Shown piece by piece: positions 8,902-17,844 of a stretch of DNA of 33,226 nucleotides. Position numbers and translations under genes: made by a program. Under the pieces are notes generated by a model. The model worked only from the letters and a program-made list of their open reading frames with translations, searched no databases and was not told the DNA's origin. Source of the DNA: Elusimicrobia bacterium CG03_land_8_20_14_0_80_50_18 (GTDB lineage: Bacteria; CG03); assembly GCA_002780705.1 (NCBI GenBank), contig PEUP01000014.1, forward strand, positions 327-33,552, written 5' to 3'. Within the stretch, counting starts at the first letter, position 1, and each line of letters starts with the position of its first letter.

Positions 8902-9285
8902 TCAGATTATTCTGAAAAAGAGAGCGCCGACCAGCACGCATATGACCCCGTGAGTGAGTGTTCTTGAAATATTTCTTGTCAAACCCGCCAATCGCGCTTT
9001 CGCGGCTGAAAAAGATTCGGCAAATGACAGAATGAATATGAAAAACAGAACAGCCGCCACCGGCGCCGCGACATTCTGTCTGAAAAGAGAGTTCAGCGCG
9101 TCTTCCCAGAAAAGGAGCTGTATCAGGGCCACAACCGAAAAGGTGAGGATGAGAGAATGCGTGAGCAGCCTTGACACATTACTTGTCAAACCCTTTTTCC
9201 GCGCCCAATAAATTCCGGCGGTTTCCCATAAAGACAAAAGAAGTATGGCACTGATAAAAATCAGATTCGTCATATCCCTTCCCAT
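8902..9285 (-). CDS. Small four-TM membrane protein with internal duplication, family not recognised
   Basis: GGAGG SD at 9291-9295 favours the ATG at 9285 (MGRDMTNL...), not 9318, which lies inside rnpB. Two aligned halves share GLTxN[VI]SRxLTH. Confidence 0.75.
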   Translation of the reverse strand: MGRDMTNLIFISAILLLSLWETAGIYWARKKGLTSNVSRLLTHSLILTFSVVALIQLLFWEDALNSLFRQNVAAPVAAVLFFIFILSFAESFSAAKARLAGLTRNISRTLTHGVICVLVGALFFRII

Positions 9286-9301
9286 TTTTCCTCCTTTTCC
9301 C

Positions 9302-9607
9302 GGGGGAGATGATTCCATAAGCCGGATTCTGTTCTAGACGGCCATTCATCTATGCGGTCTACCCGTCCCGCACTGTCAAACGAGCAGCTTGCGTTTTTCC
9401 GGTAAAGGAAAAACAACGGGACTGCTTGGCCTTGCTTCCGGCAGGGTTTAGCCTTTTCACTACGGCACCCTATTCGGGCCCGTACCTGGTTTCTGTGCCA
9501 CTTTCCGTATCCGCCTTTCGGCGAACCTCCGCCTTTCGGCGGATGCCGCGCTCTGTGAAGTCCGGACTTTCCTCCCCCGAAAGGGCGGCCGTCCGAATCA
9601 TCTCCCC
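9302..9607 (-). ncRNA. rnpB: RNase P RNA (bacterial type A-like)
   Basis: On the minus strand: GGGGAGATGATTC (P1 5' arm), GAGGAAAGTCCGGACTTC, GGCACAGAAA, GGAAGCAAGGCC, GGGTAGACCGCATAGATGAATGG, ACAGAATCCGGCTTATGGAATCATCTCCCC (P1 3' arm). Confidence 0.95.
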
Positions 9608-9613
9608 TGTTAA

Positions 9614-9640
9614 ACTATAAAAAAACCAGCCAAAATGCAA
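9614..9640 (-). promoter_or_regulatory. Possible sigma70-type promoter for rnpB
   Basis: Minus strand TTGCAT-15 nt-TATAGT, with the -10 box 6 nt upstream of the inferred rnpB 5' G. The spacer is shorter than optimal. Confidence 0.4.
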
Positions 9641-9698
9641 CAGGCGCTTTCTTATTTTTCAAACTCTTCTTCATAAAACTTGCCTCCCTGGCGGGGCG

Positions 9699-10265
9699 CT
9701 AATCGAGCAGCAGTTTTCTCAGCGGACGCATCGTCGTGTAAACGGCGCTTTCCATTGTGTGCCTGATATCAAAAGACTCGTAGGAATCACTGTTCGCCCA
9801 GATGACCTCGCCCGACCTGACATCTATCAGCCGGAGGGTGATATCCACCTTCGCGTTGTAAAAAGCCGTCTCATAAGAGACTTTACCGTCTGAGCCGGTG
9901 TAATAAACCCGCTCTTCCTTCTCTTCCTGCCAGCGCAGGACACTCCCGTCTATTATGGCATCGGCGCCGGCGAGATTGCCGATCTGGGCGAAGAGCCTGT
10001 CGCTCCTCGGAACCGCGTTCTGCAGCATCTTATCAAAGACCTTGGAATCCACGACCTTTACGCCGCTCTCAAGAAGATATCGTGATATCGTATCGCGAAC
10101 AGCTCCGCCGGATGAGGTGTAATTTTCAGGGCTGTCGAGCCGGGCTACCGCTATGTTGCGCAGGCTTTTGTAATCAAAATCCTTTTTCCAGTTGGCCCGC
10201 GGCTGACAGCCGCATATCAGATAAAGAGAAAGCGCCGACGCTAACAGAAAGGAATGAAACCTCAT
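9699..10265 (-). CDS. Lipoprotein, CsgG/LpoB-like periplasmic fold (tentative)
   Basis: Signal peptide with lipobox-like LICGC; RNIAVARLD, GADAIIDGSVLRW, VDITLRLIDVRSGEVIWANSDSYES. Confidence 0.7.
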   Translation of the reverse strand: MRFHSFLLASALSLYLICGCQPRANWKKDFDYKSLRNIAVARLDSPENYTSSGGAVRDTISRYLLESGVKVVDSKVFDKMLQNAVPRSDRLFAQIGNLAGADAIIDGSVLRWQEEKEERVYYTGSDGKVSYETAFYNAKVDITLRLIDVRSGEVIWANSDSYESFDIRHTMESAVYTTMRPLRKLLLD

Positions 10266-10696
10266 CTTCCCTCCTCAAGAGCTTCGGAAACGTTATCCAG
10301 ATGCTTCTGGGCGCTCTCCTTGTTTTTCTGGTTTTTGGCATTTTTAAGGGCTTTCTGAAAATATGCGCGGGCCTGAGCCATATTGCCCGTTTCCTCATAT
10401 ATTATGCCCAGAAGATAGACCGGTATAAATTTTTTCGGGCTCAGTTCCGTGGCGCGCGAAAGATGCGCTAACGCCGCCTCATAATTCCTCTGATTGACAG
10501 CGCATATCCCGGCGCTTATAAGGAGACCTGTGTCAGAAGGATTGTCTTTCAGCAGAGTCTCGGCCTTCTCTCTGGCCGCTGTCCATTTTTTTTCTCTCAT
10601 CAGTTCCCTCACATCCTGCGCGCGCAAGGTTAAAGGAAATAAGATGAGCGCCGCCAGAAGCGCGGCCTTTATGTCAAATCTGTTTCTCATAATCAT
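10262..10696 (-). CDS. TPR-repeat protein with signal peptide
   Basis: Hydrophobic N-terminus, then EAALAHLSRATELSPKKFIPVYLLGIIYEETGNMAQARAYFQKALK; 4-bp overlap with the lipoprotein gene. Confidence 0.8.
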   Translation of the reverse strand: MIMRNRFDIKAALLAALILFPLTLRAQDVRELMREKKWTAAREKAETLLKDNPSDTGLLISAGICAVNQRNYEAALAHLSRATELSPKKFIPVYLLGIIYEETGNMAQARAYFQKALKNAKNQKNKESAQKHLDNVSEALEEGR

Positions 10697-10710
10697 TACC
10701 CCCTATTTAG

Positions 10711-10740
10711 TATCGGGGTTAGAAAACCCCTCCTACATCA
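10711..10740 (-). repeat. REP-like palindromic element copy 1
   Basis: Minus strand TGATGTAGGAGGGGTTTTCTAACCCCGATA; stem GGGGTT/AACCCC. Confidence 0.75.
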
Positions 10741-10770
10741 TATCGGAACTGGAAAGTCCCTCCTACACCA
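10741..10770 (-). repeat. REP-like palindromic element copy 2, tandem to copy 1 with a 30-bp period
   Basis: Minus strand TGGTGTAGGAGGGACTTTCCAGTTCCGATA; overlaps the 3' end of wecB. Confidence 0.75.
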
Positions 10771-11896
10771 TAAAATCCCGGATATTTGACAGAACCGGAA
10801 GCTCAAAATATTTTCTCAGCGATTGAGTTATCCTCTCCCCTGCCCGGCCGTCGCCGTAAGGATTCCTGAAAGTTTTTTTTACGGCGCTGTCTTTAATAAG
10901 AGCGCTGACGCAGGAGCGGATTTTTGAGGGAGATGTCCCCGCGACTTTGACAAAACCCGCCGCGACACCCTCCGGCCGTTCCGTGCGCTTTCTCAAAAGC
11001 ACAACCTTTTTGCCGAAAACAAGAGCCTCTTCCTGTATGCCGCCGGAATCCGTCACCGTGAAAAAACAGTTTTTCAAAAGATATATCAGGTCGCGGTAAT
11101 TGAGGGGCTCCGTGAGCACAATGTTGTCCGAAGCTCCTAATATTTTAGCGGCCGCGTTTTTCACAACCGGGTTCGGATGCACGGGATAAATGACACGCAG
11201 TCCCCTCGCGGCTGTAAAATAGTTTTTCAAAAAATAAAAAACGCCCTCCATGGGTTTTCCCCACGATTCTCTCCTGTGCATGGTCAGGAGCACGAAAGGT
11301 TTCTCGGCGAGGCGCCGCGCCCGGGCGGAAACAGCTCTTTCATCCCGCGATATCAGATCCGCCGCGTCAACTATGGTGTTTCCCGTCACCGAAATCAGGC
11401 GCGGACGCAGGCCCTCTCTTTTGATGTTGAGCAGGGCGCCTCTCGTGGGCGGAAACAGTATGTCCGAAATGCTGTCGGTCAAAACCCTGTTCAGCTCCTC
11501 GGGAAAAGGCTCGTTCTTATTTCCTGTCCTCAGTCCGGCCTCCACATGAGCGGAAGGAATACCGTTATAAAAAGCGGATAACGCCGAAGCGAATGTCGTT
11601 GAGGTGTCGCCGTGCACCATCACAAGGTCGGGCTTTTCTTTTTTATATACGGTATCCAGCTGTTTAACTGCTGAGGATGTTATATCGGCGAGGCTCTGCG
11701 CGGCTGTCATGATATTGAGGTTGTACTCCGGTGACATGGCGAATATATCAAGCGCCTCGTCCAGCATATCGCTGTGCTGCCCGGTCAGAGCCAGCTTCAC
11801 CGAAAAGGCCCTGTCTCTTTTGAGCGCCAGATACACGGGAGCCATCTTTATCGCTTCCGGCCTCGTGCCGAAAGTCAGTATTATTTTTTTTCTCAT
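10763..11896 (-). CDS. wecB: UDP-N-acetylglucosamine 2-epimerase (non-hydrolysing)
   Basis: TFGTRPEAIKMAPVYLAL, VHGDTSTTFASALSAFYNGIPSAHVEAGLRTGN, TDSGGIQEEA. Confidence 0.95.
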   Translation of the reverse strand: MRKKIILTFGTRPEAIKMAPVYLALKRDRAFSVKLALTGQHSDMLDEALDIFAMSPEYNLNIMTAAQSLADITSSAVKQLDTVYKKEKPDLVMVHGDTSTTFASALSAFYNGIPSAHVEAGLRTGNKNEPFPEELNRVLTDSISDILFPPTRGALLNIKREGLRPRLISVTGNTIVDAADLISRDERAVSARARRLAEKPFVLLTMHRRESWGKPMEGVFYFLKNYFTAARGLRVIYPVHPNPVVKNAAAKILGASDNIVLTEPLNYRDLIYLLKNCFFTVTDSGGIQEEALVFGKKVVLLRKRTERPEGVAAGFVKVAGTSPSKIRSCVSALIKDSAVKKTFRNPYGDGRAGERITQSLRKYFELPVLSNIRDFMV

Positions 11897-12886
11897 TTAA
11901 TTTTTGATGGAAAAAATCGTGGCCATGATAGCGATAATAGAAAGGATGAGCGTCAGATTGTACATCAGCAGTGACACCTCCCTTGAAGACCAGCCCCCCT
12001 TCAGAAGTTTATGATGAATGTGCTCCGAGTCCGCTCTCATTATGGGCACATTCGCGCGGGAGCGCCTTATTATCGCGGACACGACATCAAAAATAGGCAG
12101 AGCCACAACCATTATCGGTATGACCAGCGCGATGGCGGCTGTGAGCTTGAGCATCCCCTGAATGGCTATTATACCGAGAAAAAAACCAAGCAGAAGGCTG
12201 CCCGAATCGCCGAGGAAAACACCCGCGGGCGGGAAATTGAAATACAAAAAACCCAGACATGCGCCCGAAAGAAGCAGAGAGAGTATCGCGAACAATCTCC
12301 CTCCGGAGAGCCCGCTAAAAGCGACTTCTATTATTATCACAATTGAAAAGGTGAAAGCCGCGATAGCCGAAATACCGCAGGCGAGGCCGTCCACACCGTC
12401 TATCAGATTGATAACATTGGTGAAGGCGAGCATCCACAGCGCCGTGATTATGATAGACGCCAGCCGCGGGAACATCACATATTTCATGAACGGTATCTTG
12501 AAACCTGTGATCTCCACCCCGTACATCAGCACCATCATAACAGCTATTGTCTGGGCGAGCAGTTTCACCGTCGGGCTGAGGGCCTTGCGGTCATCAGCCA
12601 TGCCGGTGATGAGTATTATGAGGCTGCCCAGAAACACACCGTTGAGCGCCGAAAAATTCGCCACCAGCAAAAGTTTCACCTCGTCCGAAATGAAATAAAG
12701 AATGGCCAGGCCGATCCACATGCTCAGCCATATCCCTAAGCCTCCCCATAAAGGGACCAGGCGTGTGTGAATCTTCCTGCTTGTGGGTTTGTCATAAACG
12801 CGTTTTTTCTCGGCGAAATTGATAAAGGCCGGCTCAAAGATGAACAGAAAAAGCATAGGTATGAAAAAAGCCGCCAGATATATCAT
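11897..12886 (-). CDS. wecA: Undecaprenyl-phosphate GlcNAc-1-phosphate transferase (WecA/TagO/MraY family)
   Basis: Multi-[64 protein letters not shown]. Confidence 0.9.
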   Translation of the reverse strand: MIYLAAFFIPMLFLFIFEPAFINFAEKKRVYDKPTSRKIHTRLVPLWGGLGIWLSMWIGLAILYFISDEVKLLLVANFSALNGVFLGSLIILITGMADDRKALSPTVKLLAQTIAVMMVLMYGVEITGFKIPFMKYVMFPRLASIIITALWMLAFTNVINLIDGVDGLACGISAIAAFTFSIVIIIEVAFSGLSGGRLFAILSLLLSGACLGFLYFNFPPAGVFLGDSGSLLLGFFLGIIAIQGMLKLTAAIALVIPIMVVALPIFDVVSAIIRRSRANVPIMRADSEHIHHKLLKGGWSSREVSLLMYNLTLILSIIAIMATIFSIKN

Positions 12887-14127
12887 TCGTTTTTATAGAT
12901 AGGGAAATCCGATGTCATGGCTTTCACTTCATTCCTGATGGCTTCAAGAGTTTTTTTATCGTCTCCCGCTTCCACCGCCCTGTTTATAAACCCGGCGATG
13001 CGCAGCATTTCAGGTTCTTTCATGCCGCGTGTTGTGACGGCGGGGGTTCCCAACCTTATGCCGGATGTCACAAAGGGTTTCTCCGGATCTCCGGGAATTG
13101 AATTCTTGTTGGCCGTTATCCCCGCTTCCTCAAGGATGTTCTGGGCGAGCTTCCCCGTCATATTCTTATTCCTCATATCCACCAGCACCATGTGATTGTC
13201 CGTCCCGCCGGTGACCAGCGTGAAATTGTTCTTCAGGAGGCCCTCGGCCAGCGCCTTGCTGTTCAGCACTATCTGACGCTGATAAAGGCGGAATTCCGGC
13301 TTCAGGGCCTCGCCGAAAGCCGCGGCCTTTGCCGCCATTATGTGCATGTGCGGGCCTCCCTGGATGCCGGGAAAAACCTGACGGTCAATAATGGCGGCGT
13401 GCTCCTTTTTTGACATTATCACACCGCCACGCGGGCCCCTGAGCGTCTTGTGTGTCGTGGTGGTGACAAAATCGCAGAAAGGAAAAGGCGACGGATGCTC
13501 GCCCGCGGCGACGAGGCCGGCGATGTGAGCTATGTCCGCCATGAGATAAGAGCCCGCCTTATCGGCTATGGCTCTGTATCTTTTAAAATCTATGATCCTC
13601 GGATAGGCCGAGGCCCCGCATATTATCAGTTTCGGTTTGTGCTTCATGGCGAGTTTTTCCATCTCGTCATAATCTATGAGTCCTGTCTGCAAATTGTTCC
13701 GGGCCGGTATTATCTCATAAAAACGGCCGGAGAAAGACAGGGGATGCCCGTGCGAAAGATGCCCGCCGTGAGCGAGGTCCATGCTCAGGATGCGGTCGCC
13801 CTGTTCAAGAACGGCGAAATAAACAGCCATATTCGCGGATGTCCCGGAGAGAGGCTGCACATTGGCGTGCTCCGCACCAAATATCTTTTTGCACCTTACG
13901 AGAGCCAGCGTCTCTATCTCATCGCAATGCAGACAGCCGCCGTAATATCTTTTGCCGGGATAACCCTCCGCGTATTTGTTGGTGAAAAAAGAAGACGCCG
14001 CCTCAAGCACTGAAAAAGACGCGAAATTCTCGGAGGCTATCATCTCAAGATTCTCCTCCTGCCGCCGGTGCTCTCTTTCTATTATGTCATAAACCGCTTC
14101 GTCACTTTTTTTCAGATGTTCAAACAT
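12883..14127 (-). CDS. glyA: Serine hydroxymethyltransferase
   Basis: [43 protein letters not shown]. Confidence 0.97.
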   Translation of the reverse strand: MFEHLKKSDEAVYDIIEREHRRQEENLEMIASENFASFSVLEAASSFFTNKYAEGYPGKRYYGGCLHCDEIETLALVRCKKIFGAEHANVQPLSGTSANMAVYFAVLEQGDRILSMDLAHGGHLSHGHPLSFSGRFYEIIPARNNLQTGLIDYDEMEKLAMKHKPKLIICGASAYPRIIDFKRYRAIADKAGSYLMADIAHIAGLVAAGEHPSPFPFCDFVTTTTHKTLRGPRGGVIMSKKEHAAIIDRQVFPGIQGGPHMHIMAAKAAAFGEALKPEFRLYQRQIVLNSKALAEGLLKNNFTLVTGGTDNHMVLVDMRNKNMTGKLAQNILEEAGITANKNSIPGDPEKPFVTSGIRLGTPAVTTRGMKEPEMLRIAGFINRAVEAGDDKKTLEAIRNEVKAMTSDFPIYKNE

Positions 14128-14569
14128 CGCGCTTTCCTCCAGACTCCTTTAATATCTTCACCACAAGGCCAGATATTGTATCAAATGTTTTTCTGTAAAA
14201 GCTCTTGTCCAGTCCTATGGGGTCGAGTATCTCCCCTTTTTCTCCGGCGTATTCGGTCAGAAGAAAAACCTTGCCGGAGACAAAAGGGAAGTTTTCCTTT
14301 ATGTAATCCTTGTGGCGGTTTTCCATACACAGCACAAGAGCGGCCTCATCCAGTATTTCTTTTGTCACCTGCGTTGACACATGATTTTTGTGAGGCATAC
14401 CCTCTTCATTAAAAATTTCCTCAAGCGCCCCGAAAATGCGATAGGACGGATTTGCCGCGATCCCGGCGGAAGACACCTTGACGCCCGGAGCGTTTTTTCT
14501 GAAAACAGCCTCCGCCATAACGGAGCGGCATGTATTGCCCGTGCAGACAAAGAGGACGGGAGAAAGCAT
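14120..14569 (-). CDS. ywlE: Low-molecular-weight phosphatase, YwlE-like (candidate protein-arginine phosphatase)
   Basis: P-loop [13 protein letters not shown] with Thr in the fifth position, and an ILDPIG aspartate loop. Confidence 0.85.
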   Translation of the reverse strand: MLSPVLFVCTGNTCRSVMAEAVFRKNAPGVKVSSAGIAANPSYRIFGALEEIFNEEGMPHKNHVSTQVTKEILDEAALVLCMENRHKDYIKENFPFVSGKVFLLTEYAGEKGEILDPIGLDKSFYRKTFDTISGLVVKILKESGGKRDV

Positions 14570-15186
14570 TATTCCCTGTCTCTGAGGACTTCTATCTCCC
14601 CGCCGGTGAGATCCAGAATTGAAGACGGTACACCGCTGAGCGCCTTGTCTTCTTTAACGGCGATATCCACGCCTTTTAAGAGGCCGCTGTCCACAGAACT
14701 GAATTTTCCCGTTGCCTTTTTGCCTGATATACTGGCTGAGGTGACGGCCATGGGGCCCACGGCGCTGAGAAGTTTGAGCGCGAATTTGTGGTTGGGCACG
14801 CGCAGAGCCTTCGTGCCGGCCCTTGAGGAAAGAACAAGCGTGACCGGTCCCGGCCAGTATTCTTTCATGAGCATCCGCACACGCTGGCTGACCCTTCCCA
14901 CAAGATGGGACGATTCTCTCCACGAGGATATCAGCAGTCCTATCTTTTTGTTCCTGGGCCGTTTTTTCAGGAGGAATATCTTTTCTATGCTGTCTTTGAA
15001 TTTTATGGACGCGCCGATGCCGTAAACCGTATCCGTCGGGAATATTATTATGCCTCCGGATTTGACGATATCCACTATTCTGTCAAACTGTTCTCCGGAA
15101 AGAGCGTCCTCTACCCGCACAATGTCGCATTTGGGCGCGCGCTCTGTGGATGGACGGACATTTTTACTCGCTGATATTTTTTTCAT
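14569..15186 (-). CDS. tsaC: Threonylcarbamoyl-AMP synthase (Sua5/YrdC/YwlC family)
   Basis: GGIIIFPTDTVYGIGASI, IFLLKKRPRNKKIGLLIS, WPGPVTLVLSS, TSASISGKKATG. Confidence 0.92.
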   Translation of the reverse strand: MKKISASKNVRPSTERAPKCDIVRVEDALSGEQFDRIVDIVKSGGIIIFPTDTVYGIGASIKFKDSIEKIFLLKKRPRNKKIGLLISSWRESSHLVGRVSQRVRMLMKEYWPGPVTLVLSSRAGTKALRVPNHKFALKLLSAVGPMAVTSASISGKKATGKFSSVDSGLLKGVDIAVKEDKALSGVPSSILDLTGGEIEVLRDRE

Positions 15187-16316
15187 GACAGGTACCCCGC
15201 ATTGATCTTCACATATTCCTCGCTGAAATCAGTTGTGGCGAAAACACATTCTCCGCCTCCGGCGGCAAGATCGACCTTAAAGGACACTTCCTGTTTTCTG
15301 AGAAGGCCGCGCAGGTTTTTGTCGTTAAACCGCAAAGGCCCGCCGCGGTAGACAGGAGTGCCGCATATATACACGGAGAGCTTTTCCGTATTCATGGACA
15401 CGCGCGAAGCGCCGGTTCTGGAAAGTATCCTTCCCCAGTTCGGACTCTCACCGTTAAATGCCGTTTTGATAAGCGGCGAGGCGGCGAGGAAATCCGCGAG
15501 CTGTCTGGCCTCGGCTTCACTCCTCGCCCCGGTGACATGCACCTCTATGATTTTCTTTCTGCCTTCTCCGTCACTTATAATCTTAGCGGCTATTTCCCCG
15601 CAAACCGCGGCAAGGTCTTTTCTGAATCTGGATTCGGGAATTGTTTTCTTCATGGACGAAATGAGAAAAACAGAATCATTTGTTGACATCTCCCCGTCCA
15701 CCGACATTCTGTTGAAAACATCCGCCTCTTCCCTGAAAATTTTTTTCATGCCGGGCGCCAAACGCGCGTCCGTGAGAATAAAACAGAGGAAGGTCGCCAT
15801 ATCAGGATTTATCATGCCCGAACCCTTGGCGCAAGCCCAGAAATTACCGAAGGAAGAAATCTTCCTGACGGTGTCGGTTGTCATGATGCTGTCGGCAAAA
15901 TCCGTTGGCGAGCAGGGATTTTTCAGAAAGTTTTCCCGCAGGTCGCTTATGCCCTTTTTCATTTTAGCCACAGGAAGAAAAGCGCCTATGACTCCGGTGG
16001 AGGCCACAAGCACCTCATCCGTTTTCACACCGAAACTGCGGGCGGTAAATGAGCAGATGTTCAAAGCGTCCCTGAAACCCCGTTTGCCCGTGGCGGCGTT
16101 CGCGCATTTTGAATTGGCCACCAGCGCGTATCCGGATGGCAGATGTTTCCGGCTTATGATAACGGGCGCGGCGGCAAAACGGTTTCTGGTAAAAACAGCC
16201 GCCGCTTTGAACCCCCCCGGGCAGAATATGACGCCGAGATCCTTCCCTTCTTTCTTCATACCGCAGGCTCGGCCGCCTATCTGGAAACCGTCGGGAAAAT
16301 ATGTTTTTGAGCTCAC
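15183..16316 (-). CDS. argJ: Glutamate N-acetyltransferase / ornithine acetyltransferase
   Basis: AKGSGMINPDMATFLCFILTDA (autoprocessing region), NSKCANAATG, SPNWGRIL. Confidence 0.96.
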   Translation of the reverse strand: MSSKTYFPDGFQIGGRACGMKKEGKDLGVIFCPGGFKAAAVFTRNRFAAAPVIISRKHLPSGYALVANSKCANAATGKRGFRDALNICSFTARSFGVKTDEVLVASTGVIGAFLPVAKMKKGISDLRENFLKNPCSPTDFADSIMTTDTVRKISSFGNFWACAKGSGMINPDMATFLCFILTDARLAPGMKKIFREEADVFNRMSVDGEMSTNDSVFLISSMKKTIPESRFRKDLAAVCGEIAAKIISDGEGRKKIIEVHVTGARSEAEARQLADFLAASPLIKTAFNGESPNWGRILSRTGASRVSMNTEKLSVYICGTPVYRGGPLRFNDKNLRGLLRKQEVSFKVDLAAGGGECVFATTDFSEEYVKINAGYLS

Positions 16317-17320
16317 AGGGCGGTCTCCTCGTCAAAACCAAAAGCTATGTTCATGTTCTGGACCGCCTGGCCCGAAGCGCCTTTCACCAGATTATCTATC
16401 GCCGAGGTCACAATGAGCAGGCCCGCCTTCCTGTCAACAGCGATGCCGATGCGGGCGTTGTTGGTGCCTGTGACATCTTTGGTAGCGGGCTGTTCGCCCG
16501 GCGGCAGCACGAGAACAAATTTTTCGTCTTTGTAAAATTTTTTATATGCCGCGACGACAGTTTCCGCGCGAAGAGGCGTTTTCATCCTCATGTAAACCGT
16601 GGCGAGCATTCCCCTGTCCTGCGGAATCAGGTGAGGAACAAATGTGAGGCCCGCCTCTTTCCCCGAAAGAAGCAGGATTTCCTCTTCCATTTCGCTCTGA
16701 TGCCGGTGCTCCGCCACCTTATAAGCCCTGCAGGAGGCGTTGGCGTTGCAGTACAGATACTCGGCCGCCAGCTTTTTACCCGCCCCCGATATGCCGCTTT
16801 TGGCGTCCACTATTATATTTTTCTCCTCAGTCAGCCGGTCGAGCAGCGCGGGCAGAATCGCCAGGAGCGCCGCTGTCGGATAACAGCCCGGATTGGCGAT
16901 CAAACGGGCGCCTTTTATTTTTTCTCTGTTGAATTCGCACAAACCGTAAACGGCCTTGGAAAGCGCTCCCGGAAAGGGATGGACGGCTTCGTAGGTTTTT
17001 CTGTAAACACCGGCGTTTTTCAGCCTGAAATCGGCGCTGAGGTCTATGACGGTTTTCCCTTTTTCATAAAATCTCATGGCTGTCGGCGCCGCTTCGGTGT
17101 GCGGCAGGCACAGAAAAACCGCGTCGCTGTCATCTATGACGGCAGCTGTCAGTTTTTCGGTGACAAGGCCGCTGCGGGAGGCCTTCTGTATGTCGGATAT
17201 CTTCACACCCGGGCTGCGGGAAAGAAGATGTTTCACGGACACCCCGGGATGCCTCAAAAGTATCCTCAGGAGTTCTTCTCCCGTAAAACCCGTCACCCCC
17301 GCTATTGAGACCTTTATCAT
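16313..17320 (-). CDS. argC: N-acetyl-gamma-glutamyl-phosphate reductase
   Basis: VSIAGVTGFTGEELLRILLRHP, ANPGCYPTAALLAILPAL, KSGISGAGKK. Confidence 0.96.
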   Translation of the reverse strand: MIKVSIAGVTGFTGEELLRILLRHPGVSVKHLLSRSPGVKISDIQKASRSGLVTEKLTAAVIDDSDAVFLCLPHTEAAPTAMRFYEKGKTVIDLSADFRLKNAGVYRKTYEAVHPFPGALSKAVYGLCEFNREKIKGARLIANPGCYPTAALLAILPALLDRLTEEKNIIVDAKSGISGAGKKLAAEYLYCNANASCRAYKVAEHRHQSEMEEEILLLSGKEAGLTFVPHLIPQDRGMLATVYMRMKTPLRAETVVAAYKKFYKDEKFVLVLPPGEQPATKDVTGTNNARIGIAVDRKAGLLIVTSAIDNLVKGASGQAVQNMNIAFGFDEETAL

Positions 17321-17844
17321 ATCAGTGCGATGGCGGCGCGCAGAAATAAGGCCGCCGCGCCAAGCGTGAAAATCACTATAGCCGGAGCGGCAAAGACAGC
17401 AAGGGCGCCGACGGAAGAAAGCCTGTAGTGAAACATCAGGACTTTAACCTTCAGCGCGAAACTCCAGACATAAATCATAACGGCCAACAGGGCGAACGCC
17501 CCCGGAAACGCGGCGAAAAGCGTGCCGGAGAGTATCCGGGCCGCCGGTAAGAAAAGAAAAGGCAGCTCCGCGAAGGGCAGCAGCCGGAACAAATCCGTCA
17601 CCGCTCCTCTGCCGCCGGCGGCATGAGCGAAAAAATGAAGCATCGCCGCGGCGCTGATCCATCCGAATAAAATGAACGGCAGAAGAAGAACAAAATCGGC
17701 AGAGGCAAAACCGAAGGCCGTGAACTGGAAAAAGCGGCAGGCTGTAAAAAAAATCGCCGAGTCCGCGAACGAATCGCGGCAGTCGTCCGCGTCCCATGAG
17801 ACAGAGGGTGAGAAAATGAGTGAATAAAAATTTGCCGTCGTCAT
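17317..17844 (-). CDS. YIP1-family-like multi-TM membrane protein
   Basis: Several hydrophobic spans; YIP1-like layout; in the stop/start chain. Confidence 0.5.
   Translation of the reverse strand: MTTANFYSLIFSPSVSWDADDCRDSFADSAIFFTACRFFQFTAFGFASADFVLLLPFILFGWISAAAMLHFFAHAAGGRGAVTDLFRLLPFAELPFLFLPAARILSGTLFAAFPGAFALLAVMIYVWSFALKVKVLMFHYRLSSVGALAVFAAPAIVIFTLGAAALFLRAAIALI

Noticed and set aside
9426-9620. Plus-strand 64-aa ORF MALLPAGFSLFTTAPYSG...
   Set aside because: Antisense to rnpB and fully explained by the RNase P RNA conserved sequence.
10711-10770. Tandem 30-bp repeats as a possible CRISPR array
   Set aside because: Only two diverged units, directly adjacent with no spacers, and no cas genes; it fits REP-like palindromes better.
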